This document shows, in pieces, positions 43,560 to 54,280 of a stretch of 64,000 nucleotides of DNA (positions within the stretch are counted from its first letter, which is position 1; each line of letters opens with the position of its first letter). The DNA comes from Ophioderma brevispina (Eukaryota; Echinodermata; Ophiuroidea; Amphilepidida; Ophiodermatidae), in the NCBI GenBank assembly GCA_023653785.1, contig JAMKCH010012694.1, positions 93,960 through 157,959 on the forward strand. Reading direction: 5' to 3'. The notes below the pieces were generated by a model that was given only the letters and a program-made list of their open reading frames with translations, was not told the origin of the DNA and made no database searches. Both the position numbers and the translations under genes were made by a program.

Positions 43560-43604
43560 CTGAGTATACTCTACATCAACTTTTTTCATCCCCCGGCATG
43601 TTAA

Positions 43605-44152
43605 AGCAATAATAGCACATTTTTTAAGAGCGCCCCCAATTTTTCAAAAAATTTGAGATTTTTATACGGTTGCATTGGTAACTGGCTGGTAAACTATACC
43701 TGTGAATGGTTAAGCTAATGGTTAAGCTTGAAAATGTCTATTGTCGCAAACGAAGGAATTTTGTAATCAGAATAATTAATATCGGAGATCTCCGATAATA
43801 ATTCAACGGCTGCTGGAAACGGCCTTCCAATATGAAATAGCCGGAAAATAGCACCATGTACGTGTCTACGCTCATCCATAGTTGTTTTATTGGTTCAGGC
43901 AAGTTAGAGGTCATTTTCTTGAGGTGGCACTATTTCATCATGGAAGGAAATAAACTTAGACTTTCCAGCTCTGCCACTAAGTACAATATGGGATCCCAAT
44001 TCTAATTACAAAATCGCTTATTTTATTATAAATATGCATTTTTTAGCATTCTTGTTAGCAGGTGTATTTTGCTAGACAATTACAAACAAAACTGTGCAAA
44101 AATATCAAATTTTGAAATTGGGGGCGCTCTTCAAAAATGTGCTGTTATTGCT
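43605..44152 (+). mobile_element. TTAA element, family F, intact
   Basis: 548 bp between TTAA 43601-43604 and TTAA 44153-44156. Terminal inverted repeats of about 38 bp: AGCAATAATAGCACATTTTT and, reverse-complemented, AGCAATAACAGCACATTTTT, both continuing to GAGCGCCCCCAATTT. Contains the perfect 16-nt palindrome ATCGGAGATCTCCGAT. No transposase ORF. Confidence 0.88.
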
Positions 44153-44156
44153 TTAA

Positions 44157-44193
44157 GTTGGGGGGACGAGGCTATGGATCACAAAATGCCCCT
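44157..44193 (-). mobile_element. TTAA MITE, family A, 37-bp remnant
   Basis: ACGAGGCTATGGATCACAAA followed by ATGCCCCT is the end of family A, lying between TTAA 44153-44156 (shared with family F) and TTAA 44194-44197. Confidence 0.65.
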
Positions 44194-44197
44194 TTAA

Positions 44198-45990
44198 ATC
44201 ATTGACTTGTAGTAAGTAAGTGTATTATTATAATCAAATGATTTTATAGGCTAGCGGGCAAGATCTCAAAGTTTACAAAGGTGAGCACCCCTAACAAGTA
44301 CATAATTTTGCTAAAATAAATTGTCTAAAATTATCAAAATCAGTTCTAAGCGTGTTCTCACTTCTAGTATGTGCACATTTTCGTGAAAATGAATTAAATG
44401 TCATCTTTTTTCCATGAATATCAGTGACCAAGAGATGTACACCACGTTCCATGACTCCAGCAAATAATGGTGCTATCGATAAGTAAATCCGCCCGTTATG
44501 AATGGGATGAATAGGACAACGGACTTCAGATTCTCTGGGACTACAAAACCATTGTTATTGTCCATGACATTAAAAGCTTTTAACTGTTTTCATCGCACGG
44601 TTTAGATTGAGCTACAGCCTCATTCACAAAGAAAATAAAACTCAAACTTCTGCTGGAAGTTTAATAACGAGTTAAATCGTATATTTCATCATTTATTCAA
44701 AAAGGAAATGAAGATGAGCAGAAATCATGAAAGAAGTTTGATTGGCAAGCTATGACCTAACATCTTGGTGCAGAACCAACACCCATAACTTAATCATATT
44801 AATATTGGACCTCTTTTCTATTCAATTAAAAGTTTGTTCGGCACCGGTTCACCTGCATTTCATATAGGTGAATGATTTTCCATTTCTGCTATGAAAGCAA
44901 TAAATTGCATAGGAATGAGCTTTGTTCACCTTGGTTTCCCTTTCGAATAAAGGATGAAATATTAGGGTCAAAGAAAATTGAACACACAGTAGAACCTCTA
45001 ACTTTTATTTATTCGTGAAAGAGGACAGGTAATTTGTGTTCCACATCATGAAAAATAGCTTAATCTAAATCTAAACGTAGAACTGATTTCTATAATTTTA
45101 GGAAAATTATTTCAGAAGAATTATGTACTTCCCAGGGGTGCGCCACCTTGGTCCTTATCCGAGCATCTTTTTCGCTTTGGCATCATGGCCTATTAATGAG
45201 GATTTTATGTTAAAACATACATGATCCACATAAAAGCATAAACATATTTGAAATTTGCAGGAGTACTGTATAGCTTAAAAGTGAAGAATAAGTCTGGAAT
45301 TTTCATGAGGTATCTTCTCCAATGAAAGAGCAACAAATAAGTTTGCAAGTAAATGTTGATTATGTCAATCTTTATTGAACACAATAGCTCCCAGTTGCAA
45401 CAACCTAATTGGCTTGGGATTGTCATATCAAGTTCAAATATATCCCTTTCTATTAGCAGCACAAAAAATTCCAATTAATACCAATTTCATATATTTTTTA
45501 AAATGTCACATATCCCAGTTCCAATCATTTGATACAATTTGTATCTAACATTAATGTTACCGTCATACTTTTTTGGGTTGTGACATTTTTGCCTGTGAAA
45601 TCATCCATGAAATATGTACACATATGACATGTGCACGTTTCCACGGTTACTACTCCTTCGTGAGACAAGCCAAGCATAGATATAATGTCTTCAATTCTGT
45701 CGAGGCCTAGAAGAAATTGAATATCTGCTTCTGTGTGTAATAATTTCTGCTGAACATCAATACAATAGAATCAATCTAATATGGGAATGGTTATTTTGTA
45801 CATTCTGTATTCGCAAATTTCACAACCTTGATTTTGTCTGTTGTCAATACGTGTAATTTAACAGATGTAGACGGTGGGTGTCAATGATTCTTACGGAAGT
45901 AGATATTATTTGTTCGGAACTAAATAAGCAAGAGTGCAAAGTAATACAGAATGCATTTCAACATTTCCCATTGCTTCACCAACTTTTAAT
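44198..45990. other. Unassigned AT-rich DNA
   Basis: No recognisable repeat or gene. The ORF at 45878-46348, the longest here by codon count, is discounted because its second half is a transposon. Confidence 0.35.
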
Positions 45991-46051
45991 GATTTTTAAT
46001 CAATTCTGGCCCCAATTCACTGATTTTTGCCAAAAACTGGGGGGGTGCAAC

Positions 46052-46267
46052 TACCCAGTGGGCAATCGACTCTGGAACGTCGAAAAGACGTCGAGAGTTT
46101 TAGAAATTTACACACTATTTATGTCGAAAATGCAAATCGATTTGACGTCGTTCTTAAAACGTCGATTCAATTTGCATTTTCGACGTAAATTTATAAAAAC
46201 CTCCGACCTGATTTCGACGTGCCAACGTCGTTTCGACGTCGCTCTAAACGACTATGCCCGCTGGGTA
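46052..46267. mobile_element. ACGTCG-palindrome MITE (CCCAGTGGGCA ends)
   Basis: Ends are CCCAGTGGGCAATCGAC and, reverse-complemented, CCCAGCGGGCATAGTCG, flanked by TA. The interior has nested inverted repeats of ACGTCG (for example ATGTCGAAAATGCAAATCGA against TTGAATCGACG/TTTGCATTTTCGACG). It sits inside an older G-rich repeat (AACTGGGGGGG ... GAGGGGCAAG) that ends CCTGGCGCCACC. Confidence 0.75.
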
Positions 46268-46514
46268 GGGGAGGGGCAAGAAAGAAATTTGGGGGGAAAA
46301 TGCCCCTGGCGCCACCACAGACCTGCATTAATATGTAGGAATTTCTAGGGTTACTTTGAAAATTGGAACATTTGTGCTCTGCATGCATTTACAAGCTAAT
46401 GCTTGAACTTCTCAAAAGCTTACCAGATTTCCTACCCAAATTCCTCAATGTCCCTCTAATGTTATTTTTGTTAGGTATAAAATCCTCTGCAGCCTAGTTT
46501 GGTTTGAAAATTAA

Positions 46515-46869
46515 AGGCACTATCAGTGATTTGCTAAATCATAAAATCGAAAAAATCATTAAAAAAATCAGATTTTTGTATGTCTGTAACAAGTACGGGC
46601 ACCCAACATACCCTGCAAATGATGAAACCAGAAGTAACCTAATAAGCACAGAATCCGATATGTTAGTCACTACTGTCTGTACGGACACTTACTACAACGC
46701 GTAATTCAATGGAGAATCATATCTTTGAAGACTGCCGTTTTCTTTTCTGGCAATTCTTCAGTTGGAAAAAATAACTTATGAGAATTATACAGACTTATCC
46801 TTCAATTTTAAGCTATTACTGCAAATTTCAAATATTTTGACTCTTTCGGGTGAATCATTGATAGTGTCT
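46515..46869. mobile_element. TTAA MITE, family E
   Basis: 355 bp between TTAA 46511-46514 and TTAA 46870-46873. Matches 4211-4564 throughout (CATGTCCTGCAA/CATACCCTGCAA, TACGGAC, TTTCGGGTGAATCA). ORFs here are shadows. Confidence 0.85.
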
Positions 46870-46873
46870 TTAA

Positions 46874-47444
46874 CAGGAGATATATCATTGTTTATTCAAA
46901 TTAAATTATATTTTCCATTTTCCAAACCATCTAATCAAACATATTTGGGAGAAGGAAGTGATATAACTTCCTTTGTTCATTCCTCATCTGACCAAGCTAG
47001 TTCAGGGAATTTTACCTGAAATCAATAGATGCGCGTCGAAACTGCTCTAATCCCGTGCAGTCATTTCACATCATATCACACAATATTACATGGTAATAGA
47101 AATGCCAAAGCAAGCAGAAAACTCCCACGGGATACCCACTGGCAGATTTTGAGTTTCAGGGATCTTATAATGGTAATAAACCTTACCCAGAAGTCTACAA
47201 AAGTACAGTCAATAGTGTTCATAACTTTCGCAATATTGCCTAGGGTGTGTCTAGCTATTCATAAAGTACAACCTAGGATTCGATGGCACGTATGATAAAT
47301 TTCAACTACTCGTATATTGAGTTTGATTTGAAACAACGTGAATGTTTGTTTTAATTAGAACAACTTAGATGTTGGTTTTATGTAGGGCATTGGATATTTT
47401 CCAGCAGCAGTGTTTATTTTTGTTTCATTTTTGTTCTCTTTCAG
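46874..47444. other. Unassigned DNA upstream of the exon candidate
   Basis: Probably intronic if the exon at 47445 is real. It ends in a T-rich polypyrimidine tract. I see no repeat that I recognise. Confidence 0.35.
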
Positions 47445-47526
47445 AGTGAAATCTTGGGGTGATGCGATTAGTGTGGATTTGTTAAATAAGCTCAACAATA
47501 GCACAAGGATAGACTCCCTCAGACAG
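47445..47526 (+). CDS. Probable internal exon, protein not identified
   Basis: An 82-nt exon candidate. The acceptor is a long T-rich tract ending TTCTCTTTCAG; the donor reads CAG|GTATGTG, close to consensus. The open frame reads VKSWGDAISVDLLNKLNNST followed by RIDSLRQ, an amphipathic and soluble-looking segment with normal residue composition and an N-glycosylation sequon (NNST). One base precedes the first full codon (phase 2 in), and the exon ends on a complete codon (phase 0 out). The VKxWxxxIxxxL spacing faintly recalls the VWA_N region of alpha-2/delta-like proteins, but the similarity is too short to name it. It lies 4.5 kb upstream of a phase-compatible exon candidate at 52077. A chance open frame between good splice sites remains possible. 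Confidence 0.55.
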
Positions 47527-47559
47527 GTATGTGGTTTTAGTGTGTTATACTGTTATTAT

Positions 47560-47612
47560 AAGACACTAAGTCTGTCTGTCTCTCCGTCTGTCTGTGTGTC
47601 TGTCTGCACTTT
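47560..47612. repeat. (TCTG)n microsatellite
   Basis: Imperfect TCTG/TCCG repeats just inside the intron after the exon, followed at 47635-47720 by CACAAAACTTGGTGGGTGGG, which resembles the tandem repeat at 35.9-36.3 kb. Confidence 0.8.
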
Positions 47613-47726
47613 TTCACGTAGGCCGGGCGGGGGTCGTACAGTCACAAAACTTGGTGGGTGGGTATACCTTGGTCCGGGCCAGATCAAGTTTGATTGGTGG
47701 GCGAATATGTTCCCACAAGCCGGGTA

Positions 47727-48147
47727 ATAGCAAAAAACGGTTTTCAAACAAGTAGTACTTTAAAAAAGCCATGTGATTATGAAACCTGGGGACTGCCTAG
47801 AGTGTTATATTTGGGAAAATACTCCTGGTTTCAGAAAAAGCACCAGATTTTAATAAGAGTTAAAGGGGGAAATATTGTTAGGGACAGAATAAGGCAACCA
47901 ATAGTGTGTCTGACGAATATGATGGTGGAAACAATTTAAACGTTGGCCTTGAGTAATAATCTGTGAACAGTCAAAGCTTTTGCGAATTATTGTGTCTGTG
48001 GTCAAAAACCCGACTAGGGCATTTTTGGCATTTTAAGTCGTATTTTGTTTGAACATGCCCCACCCATACTAAACATTCAAACCAATCGGGCTCCCACCAC
48101 ACTGATTGACAAACTTGACACACGTGGAATTGGTCACCAAATTCTGT
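47727..48147. other. Unassigned DNA, likely intronic
   Basis: No feature that I can support before duplication 4. Confidence 0.35.
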
Positions 48148-48830
48148 CCCCGACTAGAGTACTTGATCCTCATCCAGTATCAAGTGTTTTCGATTTTTTT
48201 TTGGAATATGTCCAAAAGTAGATATTTTCATCATGTTTTATGCTATAGGAATACAAAGCCATGTGGACTATGTAGAAGACTAAAACTGTGACATATAACA
48301 AACTTAAAAGGATTTACATCCAGATTTCAGATTACCAGTACAGATTTTTGTGTGGAATATGATCGCTTTAGTCAAGCCATTTAAAGGTGCAACAAGAGAT
48401 TTTAGGGCATCCATATATTGTGTCATATGAAGTGATTTCAGATAAGACTCCCCAATAGATTTTTACCTTGTATTTGGCTACAGAAATGCATTGAAAGTGA
48501 AAAACAAAAGGCGATTTTGATTCGCTTAATTTCAATATAAAATATACAGGCGCGGATCCAGGGAGGGGGCGGAGGGGGCGCGCGCCTCCCGGTAATTCTG
48601 CAAAATCTTGCAAAATCAGCCCATTTTGGAAGCTTTTGGACAAGTTTCAGCCTTTCAGCCCCCCCGGTAATTTTGACGTTTTTCAAATCCTGGATCCGCC
48701 ACTGATATAGGCCAGATTTAGTATTTGCTCCTATAGATGATGTGACCTATGATGTCACATATTGACATTCAGGACGCCCTCTGTTGTTTTCTGGCAGGCA
48801 AAATATTACAGTCGTTCAATGACAGACCAC
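48148..48830 (+). repeat. Direct duplication 4, copy A
   Basis: Repeated almost exactly at 48851-49369. The 164-bp length difference is the transposon at 48547-48704 plus its 5-bp duplication. The T20 tract 48831-48850 separates the copies. It includes the left part of a family G MITE (from 48385, after TTAA 48381-48384). Confidence 0.92.
48547..48704 (+). mobile_element. CAGTGGCGGATCCAG-type MITE
   Basis: 158 bp with termini CAGGCGCGGATCCAG and, reverse-complemented, CAGTGGCGGATCCAG. The other copy of the duplication has the empty site (AAAATATAGGCC at 49241-49252). Comparison gives a 5-bp duplication ATATA (48542-48546, 48705-48709). Ends resemble hAT-like MITEs, but a 5-bp duplication is not the hAT norm of 8, so the superfamily is open. 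Two minus-strand ORFs across it are shadows. Confidence 0.85.
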
Positions 48831-48850
48831 TTTTTTTTTTTTTTTTTTTT
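48831..48850. repeat. T20 tract at duplication junction
   Basis: An uninterrupted run of 20 T exactly between copies A and B of duplication 4. Confidence 0.92.
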
Positions 48851-49369
48851 CCCGACTAGAGTACTTGATCCTCATCCAGTATCAAGTGTTTTCGATTTTT
48901 TTTTGGAATATGTCCAAAAGTAGATATTTTCATCATGTTTTATGCTATAGGAATACAAAGCCATGTGGACTATGTAGAAGACTAAAACTGTGACATATAA
49001 CAAACTTAAAAGGATTTACATCCAGATTTCAGATTACCAGTACAGATTTTTGTGTGGAATATGATCGCTTTAGTCAAGCCATTTAAAGGTGCAACAAGAG
49101 ATTTTAGGGCATCCATATATTGTGTCATATGAAGTGATTTCAGATAAGACTCCCCAATAGATTTTTACCTTGTATTTGGCTACAGAAATGCATTGAAAGT
49201 GAAAAACAAAAGGCAATTTTGATTCGCTTAATTTCAATATAAAATATAGGCCAGATTTAGTATTTGCTCCTATAGATGATGTGACCTATGATGTCACATA
49301 TTGACATTCAGGACGCCCTCTGTTGTTTTCTGGCAGGCAAAATATTACAGTCGTTCAATGACAGACCAC
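48851..49369 (+). repeat. Direct duplication 4, copy B
   Basis: Near-identical to 48148-48830 without the 158-bp insertion. Continues into the rest of the family G element. Confidence 0.92.
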
Positions 49370-49764
49370 ATAAAATCTGGTCATAAATCACTTGCAGAAC
49401 CTTTCTTGATCTAAATCGGTTACAATATGCAACTGGTAGCATTAGCAAGCATGCTTAATATGAATGTTGGTATTATTTAATTTGAAACCAAAGTTAGAGC
49501 AGAAAAACAAAATTCCCTGTGCAAAGTATAGGGGCTTCTGCTTGCCAGTTTCTTTCTTACACCAACAGGGGGTGCCACAAACATAAACAAATGTCACATC
49601 ATCTATAGTAAATTAGAAAGTTAAACATTTTGTTCCAAAGAGATCATTCTCAGCTTAATCCTTTCATTTGGAGATATTTTTGATAGAAATAATTACATTA
49701 ATGCAAAAATTAGAATTTTCACTTTTTTAGGGTCACCTGTTACGTGAAATCTCTCGTTGCACTT
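49087..49764 (+). mobile_element. TTAA element, family G, long form
   Basis: 678 bp between TTAA 49083-49086 and TTAA 49765-49768. Ends are AGGTGCAACAAGAGATTTT and, reverse-complemented, AGTGCAACGAGAGATTTC. No ORF. The right TTAA is shared with the next family G element. Confidence 0.8.
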
Positions 49765-49768
49765 TTAA

Positions 49769-50110
49769 GGTGCAATGAGAGATTTCAAGGCATGCATATT
49801 TTCTGCCATATGTACTGCTTCATATAGATTACACACGCTGTAAATTTCTTACCTTTTATTCAATGTCTTAAAAGTAAAAACAAAAGGTGATTTTTACATG
49901 CTTATATTTCAATATAAAACATAGGCTGAATTTCCTATTTGCTCCAATAGGAAATTGGAAATTTTAAAATGTTTTGTACCAAAGAAATAATTCTCAGCTC
50001 AATCTTTTCAGATGGGGGTATTTTGATAGAAAGCTTTACATCAGTACAAAAAAACAGAATTTTCACATTTTTTTAGGGACACCTGTTTTGTGAAATCTCT
50101 TGTTGCCCCT
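49769..50110 (+). mobile_element. TTAA MITE, family G, short form
   Basis: 342 bp between TTAA 49765-49768 and TTAA 50111-50114. Ends are GGTGCAATGAGAGATTTC and, reverse-complemented, AGGGGCAACAAGAGATTTC. Shares CCAAAGAAATAATTCTCAGC and TTGATAGAAA with the long form. Confidence 0.85.
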
Positions 50111-50114
50111 TTAA

Positions 50115-52076
50115 GATCCCCCACTTTTAATTCTATTGAATTATGCTTTTAACCATTTTTCGGGTCTAAAGGTTAATTTGGAAAAATGACCGTGAATATT
50201 TTGTTTGCTTCAAAGCTGGGGTAGAACAGAACATTGCACTGCTCATAGACTGGATATATTTGTACATCCAATTGTGTGGGTGTATGCCACACAGTTGAAT
50301 TATGAATACTGTTTATAATAATTATTGCTATCTACTGAAGATAGTTTTTGTTTTCAAAGTGTGAAAAAGTGAAGGCAAAAGCAGTTCTATACACAGTACA
50401 AAAAGGGATTTTAAAAAAGAGGACCAATATGAAGATTCTCAGAGTTAAATTGATTTTTTTCTTCTATGGATCTTCTCATCAGTGGTATAGTGGCATATGG
50501 TTCAAAAAAAACCTAAAAAAAACAAAAAATAACTTTCCAAGAAAAACATGTTTGAAAATGATACCAATTTATAATGACAGTGTTGCTAAAATATTGATCC
50601 AGCTCAAATTAACTGTAGTCAAATGTTCAAATTTTATCCTCATATATTTTAAAGGTAAAATTGCAGCTTTCAAGTGCATAAAAACACAGGCGTAAATCCG
50701 GGGGAAGGGGGGATAAACCCCATTATTTTGTTAATGTTGATGCCCATATGTTGACGCCCGTGCATGTGTTTTTGACCAAAATAACCTCACATTTTACCAT
50801 TTAAAAAAATTTTGAATTTCCGTGTGCTTTGCATGCATTTTGTTACGATCTGGATTACATTTAATAATTTTAGATTCTAAGTGGTAAAATTTTTAAAGCG
50901 CATCACATGCATATGTACTCTGTACTATTAACATAATCTGTTTCATTCACAAATTTCTATCAACAGCACAACCCATGTCACAAATTTATGTCACTGTGCA
51001 TAAAACATGGTTTCAAAGACTATATGCCACTATGTAAAATCCCAAATTTTAGTATTTGAGATGAGTGTTACAGCATTTTGTTATGACAAATGTAAAATGG
51101 CAAAATGATGAGTGCAAAATGAGTGGCGTACACATGTATAAGACATTTTATCATAAATATAGGCTCTTGGCATCGAGTAGGTGTTGACATTGAGTAGGAA
51201 AGCTAATAATTGATGGAACTAGTCTCTCATATCTTTTCCAATTCTTGTGAAACTTGCTGGCATGAATTTAATGACATTCCTAAACTTCTTATGAAATTGG
51301 ATTTTGAAAATTCAGAGCAAATGTTGTGTTTTGGGGGCATTTTGTGTGTTTTTATCATGAATTGTGTTGGTAGGCAAAAAGTATGCTGTTTCTGTTGTCC
51401 TACAATGCAACTGCTGTGTGTAAGCCTTGTGTTGTATCAATGCTGGGCTTGAGAGGCATTGCATTTGCAGCCTGGTCTGGTCAGTCAGTAAGTTGCTGAC
51501 AATTATGTGTTTTATGTACCCAACCAGGGTCATATACCTTGGCAAGGTTACATCTCATGTTCTGTTAGTATAACCATAGACCTATAACAGGCTCAGTTCA
51601 TGCACCAAATAAGCAAAGAATATTTTAATTCATTTGGGTTGCATGTGCATATTCATATTTTAATTTCCCATAACCTATTTTTAAAAAAAATGGTGTATGC
51701 ACTATATGTCACTATGTAAAAACACAAAAGGGAAATTTACAATATTTTTTGTACTGTACTGATATTACAATATTGATGTATAGTGTGTACATTAATATGT
51801 AAAGCTATATTTCCAATTTCTTAACCGTATGTGAAATCAATAAATGAAATTACTAATTTTGGGCGTTGGGACTTCGTCAAATTGAAGAAAACTGTTTGGA
51901 ATCAATTGGCCAAATACCACAAAATTGACCAAATTTGACCATACATCAAAGGTGCTATGTAATACCACTAGCAATAGTATGTATTATTTTTATAAATTGA
52001 TACATTAACCATTAAATTTCTTAATGAATAGACAAATTAGTAGTTTACTAGTTTTCCTCATTTGTTATGCTTCTAG
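50115..52076. other. Unassigned AT-rich DNA, likely intronic
   Basis: Lies between the two exon candidates. The ORF at 50348-50695 is K/F/I-rich and looks like translated AT-rich DNA. A possible MITE start (CAGGCGTAAATCCGGGGG) lies at 50687. Confidence 0.3.
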
Positions 52077-52350
52077 GCTAAAATCGAAAATAAAAGTCAC
52101 AGCTTAAAAAAAGACAAGTTGGAAAAGTGGTACCCGGTGTTTGGAGAGCTTACCCTCAGTATTCCCACACCAAAAGTCACTGAGGATATCTATAAAAAGC
52201 ACCATCCAATCACCCCTGTCATATTGATTTTGCACGATGCAGCAACAATTTTATTGCCGAGTCAATGGTGGATGTCATTCAAATTACACTTGGTTGACTG
52301 GCGCAAACATCCTGCTTCCAAACCACCTACAAACTCCCTCCTTGTACTGG
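52077..52350 (+). CDS. Probable exon, protein not identified
   Basis: The acceptor is a T-rich tract ending TTATGCTTCTAG. The frame then stays open for about 93 codons, reading AKIENKSHSLKKDKLEKWYP, then VFGELTLSIPTPKVTEDIYK and onward. It can end either at a donor GG|GTAAAT (after 52350) or at the stop TAG at 52356-52358, which would make it a terminal exon. Phase 0 at the start matches the phase 0 end of the exon at 47445-47526, so the two could join directly. The first 45 residues look protein-like; the second half (HDAATILLPSQWW) is less convincing, so the true end may be earlier or the exon may be spurious. I do not recognise the family. Confidence 0.42.
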
Positions 52351-52358
52351 GTAAATAG

Positions 52359-54280
52359 ATCTCAAGAAAACAGGAGACCAATTTGTATGCGTTGTCACAC
52401 ATGGATGTCTGCAAACTTGTGACCTGGGTGAATGGTGTGTAATACATGCAGGTTATTATAGTATTACTTTATTATTTGGAAGACATTCTACCTTAGAAGT
52501 CAGGGGACCACATGCAAAGAAGGCAATTCTAAAGAGCTGCTCTTTACTTGATTGTGTTTGAACCTTCCGTATGGTTTAGTTTAGGTAGAAATGTTTGTAC
52601 AGGAGATAAAAATTTAATCTTAGGCCAAGAAAAAAACAAGTTTGTCTCAGAAGACCGTGCACAATTTGTTTGAAATTGGTCTTTTAGCGCATTATTTTTT
52701 TTTTTTTAGGTTTTGCTCGCTTGAATTTTTTAAAAAATATTCAGAAAAAAATAAAAAAAATTGGGTTAAAAATGCAATTAAATTTTTTTTTTAAAAATCC
52801 CACATTTCACATTAGCATTTTTCTAAAAAAAACCAAAACACATTTTGCATTTACATTTTTCACATATCTTCTGAGACAAATTTGGTTATTTTTTGGCCTT
52901 ATTTAGGTCATTGCTTAAATACCTTCTTGGGTTTAAATGGCTAAGAATTACTAAGCCAGCTTAGAGTACCATTTCAAAAGGGACTCTACTCAAGGCATGT
53001 TTTGATATTGAATAATTTAGGGATACTCTTTATAGTATATACATTGCTATCTACTGAAGATAGTGCTTTTTCACAGAGAAAACTGAATCTTTTAGTGCAA
53101 TTTCTTAAGAATCTGAGCTCAGGTGGCACAAAGGTCGTAAATGTCCTGTTGTAATTTTCAGACCTGTAGTTCTACTTAAGGGCATCAAATCTTAAGATGT
53201 AATCTCAGTTGGGGTGTTCTGAACTTCAAACGGTAGACGTAAGTGTAAGTGCTGTGGATCAAAATGCAGGATTTCCTTACATCGGGAAGCGGTCGCTGTA
53301 CAGCCCCACTTAGAGATTGTCCTCCCCGGGGTAAAAGTAATCTCCATTTCAGGTCGATGACTCCCAAGATAAGTTATAGTTTTCATTTGACTAACTTGGG
53401 AGTCCTTTTGTAAGAACCAATGGTTCTTTCTGTAGAAAAAATAGGTATAGTGATATAGCTGCCTCTCCGTAGCAGTGTTATAAAGAGCAGCTATTATTAT
53501 TATGGTGATTTGATACACTCAAAATGTACACGCATATGCACGCTCAGGAACTTCAAATTGACAGTCACTGTAGCAGTTTTCCTGTTTTCTTGGAGGACAA
53601 TTCTTAGATTGTCTATCTTCTGGTGAATGGATCTCCAAGATGTCACACTCTATGTAGTCCCTCGTGAACAGTGAAGAGCATAGTAAACACTAGTAAGGTT
53701 CACAAGTAATGTCAGCCTGATGTGGAGTTTAGGTTAAACAAAAAAGTAATTTGAAAATCTTTTGTCAGACAAGTAAATGTATCATGTAAGTGCAGAACCA
53801 TTCATATATTCTGCGTTGTTTTATAATGCATACCAAATGAATGTTTACACGTGTAGAATTGATTCCAACAGCAATCTAAAAGTACAAGAGTACCTTTTAA
53901 AAATTATGCAGTAAAAGTAGAATATTATTAGCTGTAATTTTACAACTTGCATGTGAATATCCCCTAAACTGACATTATGAACATTTGAATGAAAAATAGT
54001 ATACGCTTTCAAAAGTTGAACCTTCAAAGAATTCCCTGTGTAAAGTTGCTCTTTTGTGAATATTTGCCTGCATATGTAGCAAGGTCTATACCAGGGGTTC
54101 TCAATAGGCGGCCCGCCAACCATTGATATTTTGCCCTCAACTTGCTCAAATATATAAAGGGAAACATAAGAAATTCAGGTGTATTTGGCCCTCAAGTAGG
54201 GAACTTTCAAATATGTTTGGTATTCTCTGGCCCTTCAGCTAAAATTATTGAGAACCCGTGATCTATACGTGTAAAAAGCC
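52359..54280. other. Unassigned AT-rich DNA
   Basis: Contains a T/A-rich stretch (52685-52870) and outlying GAAGATAG motifs (53045). ORFs on both strands lack motifs and splice signals. Confidence 0.35.

Noticed and set aside
45878..46348. 156-codon plus-strand ORF, the longest by codon count
   Set aside because: Its second half is the CCCAGTGGGCA/ACGTCG transposon (46052-46267) and its end is a G-rich repeat. No recognised domain.
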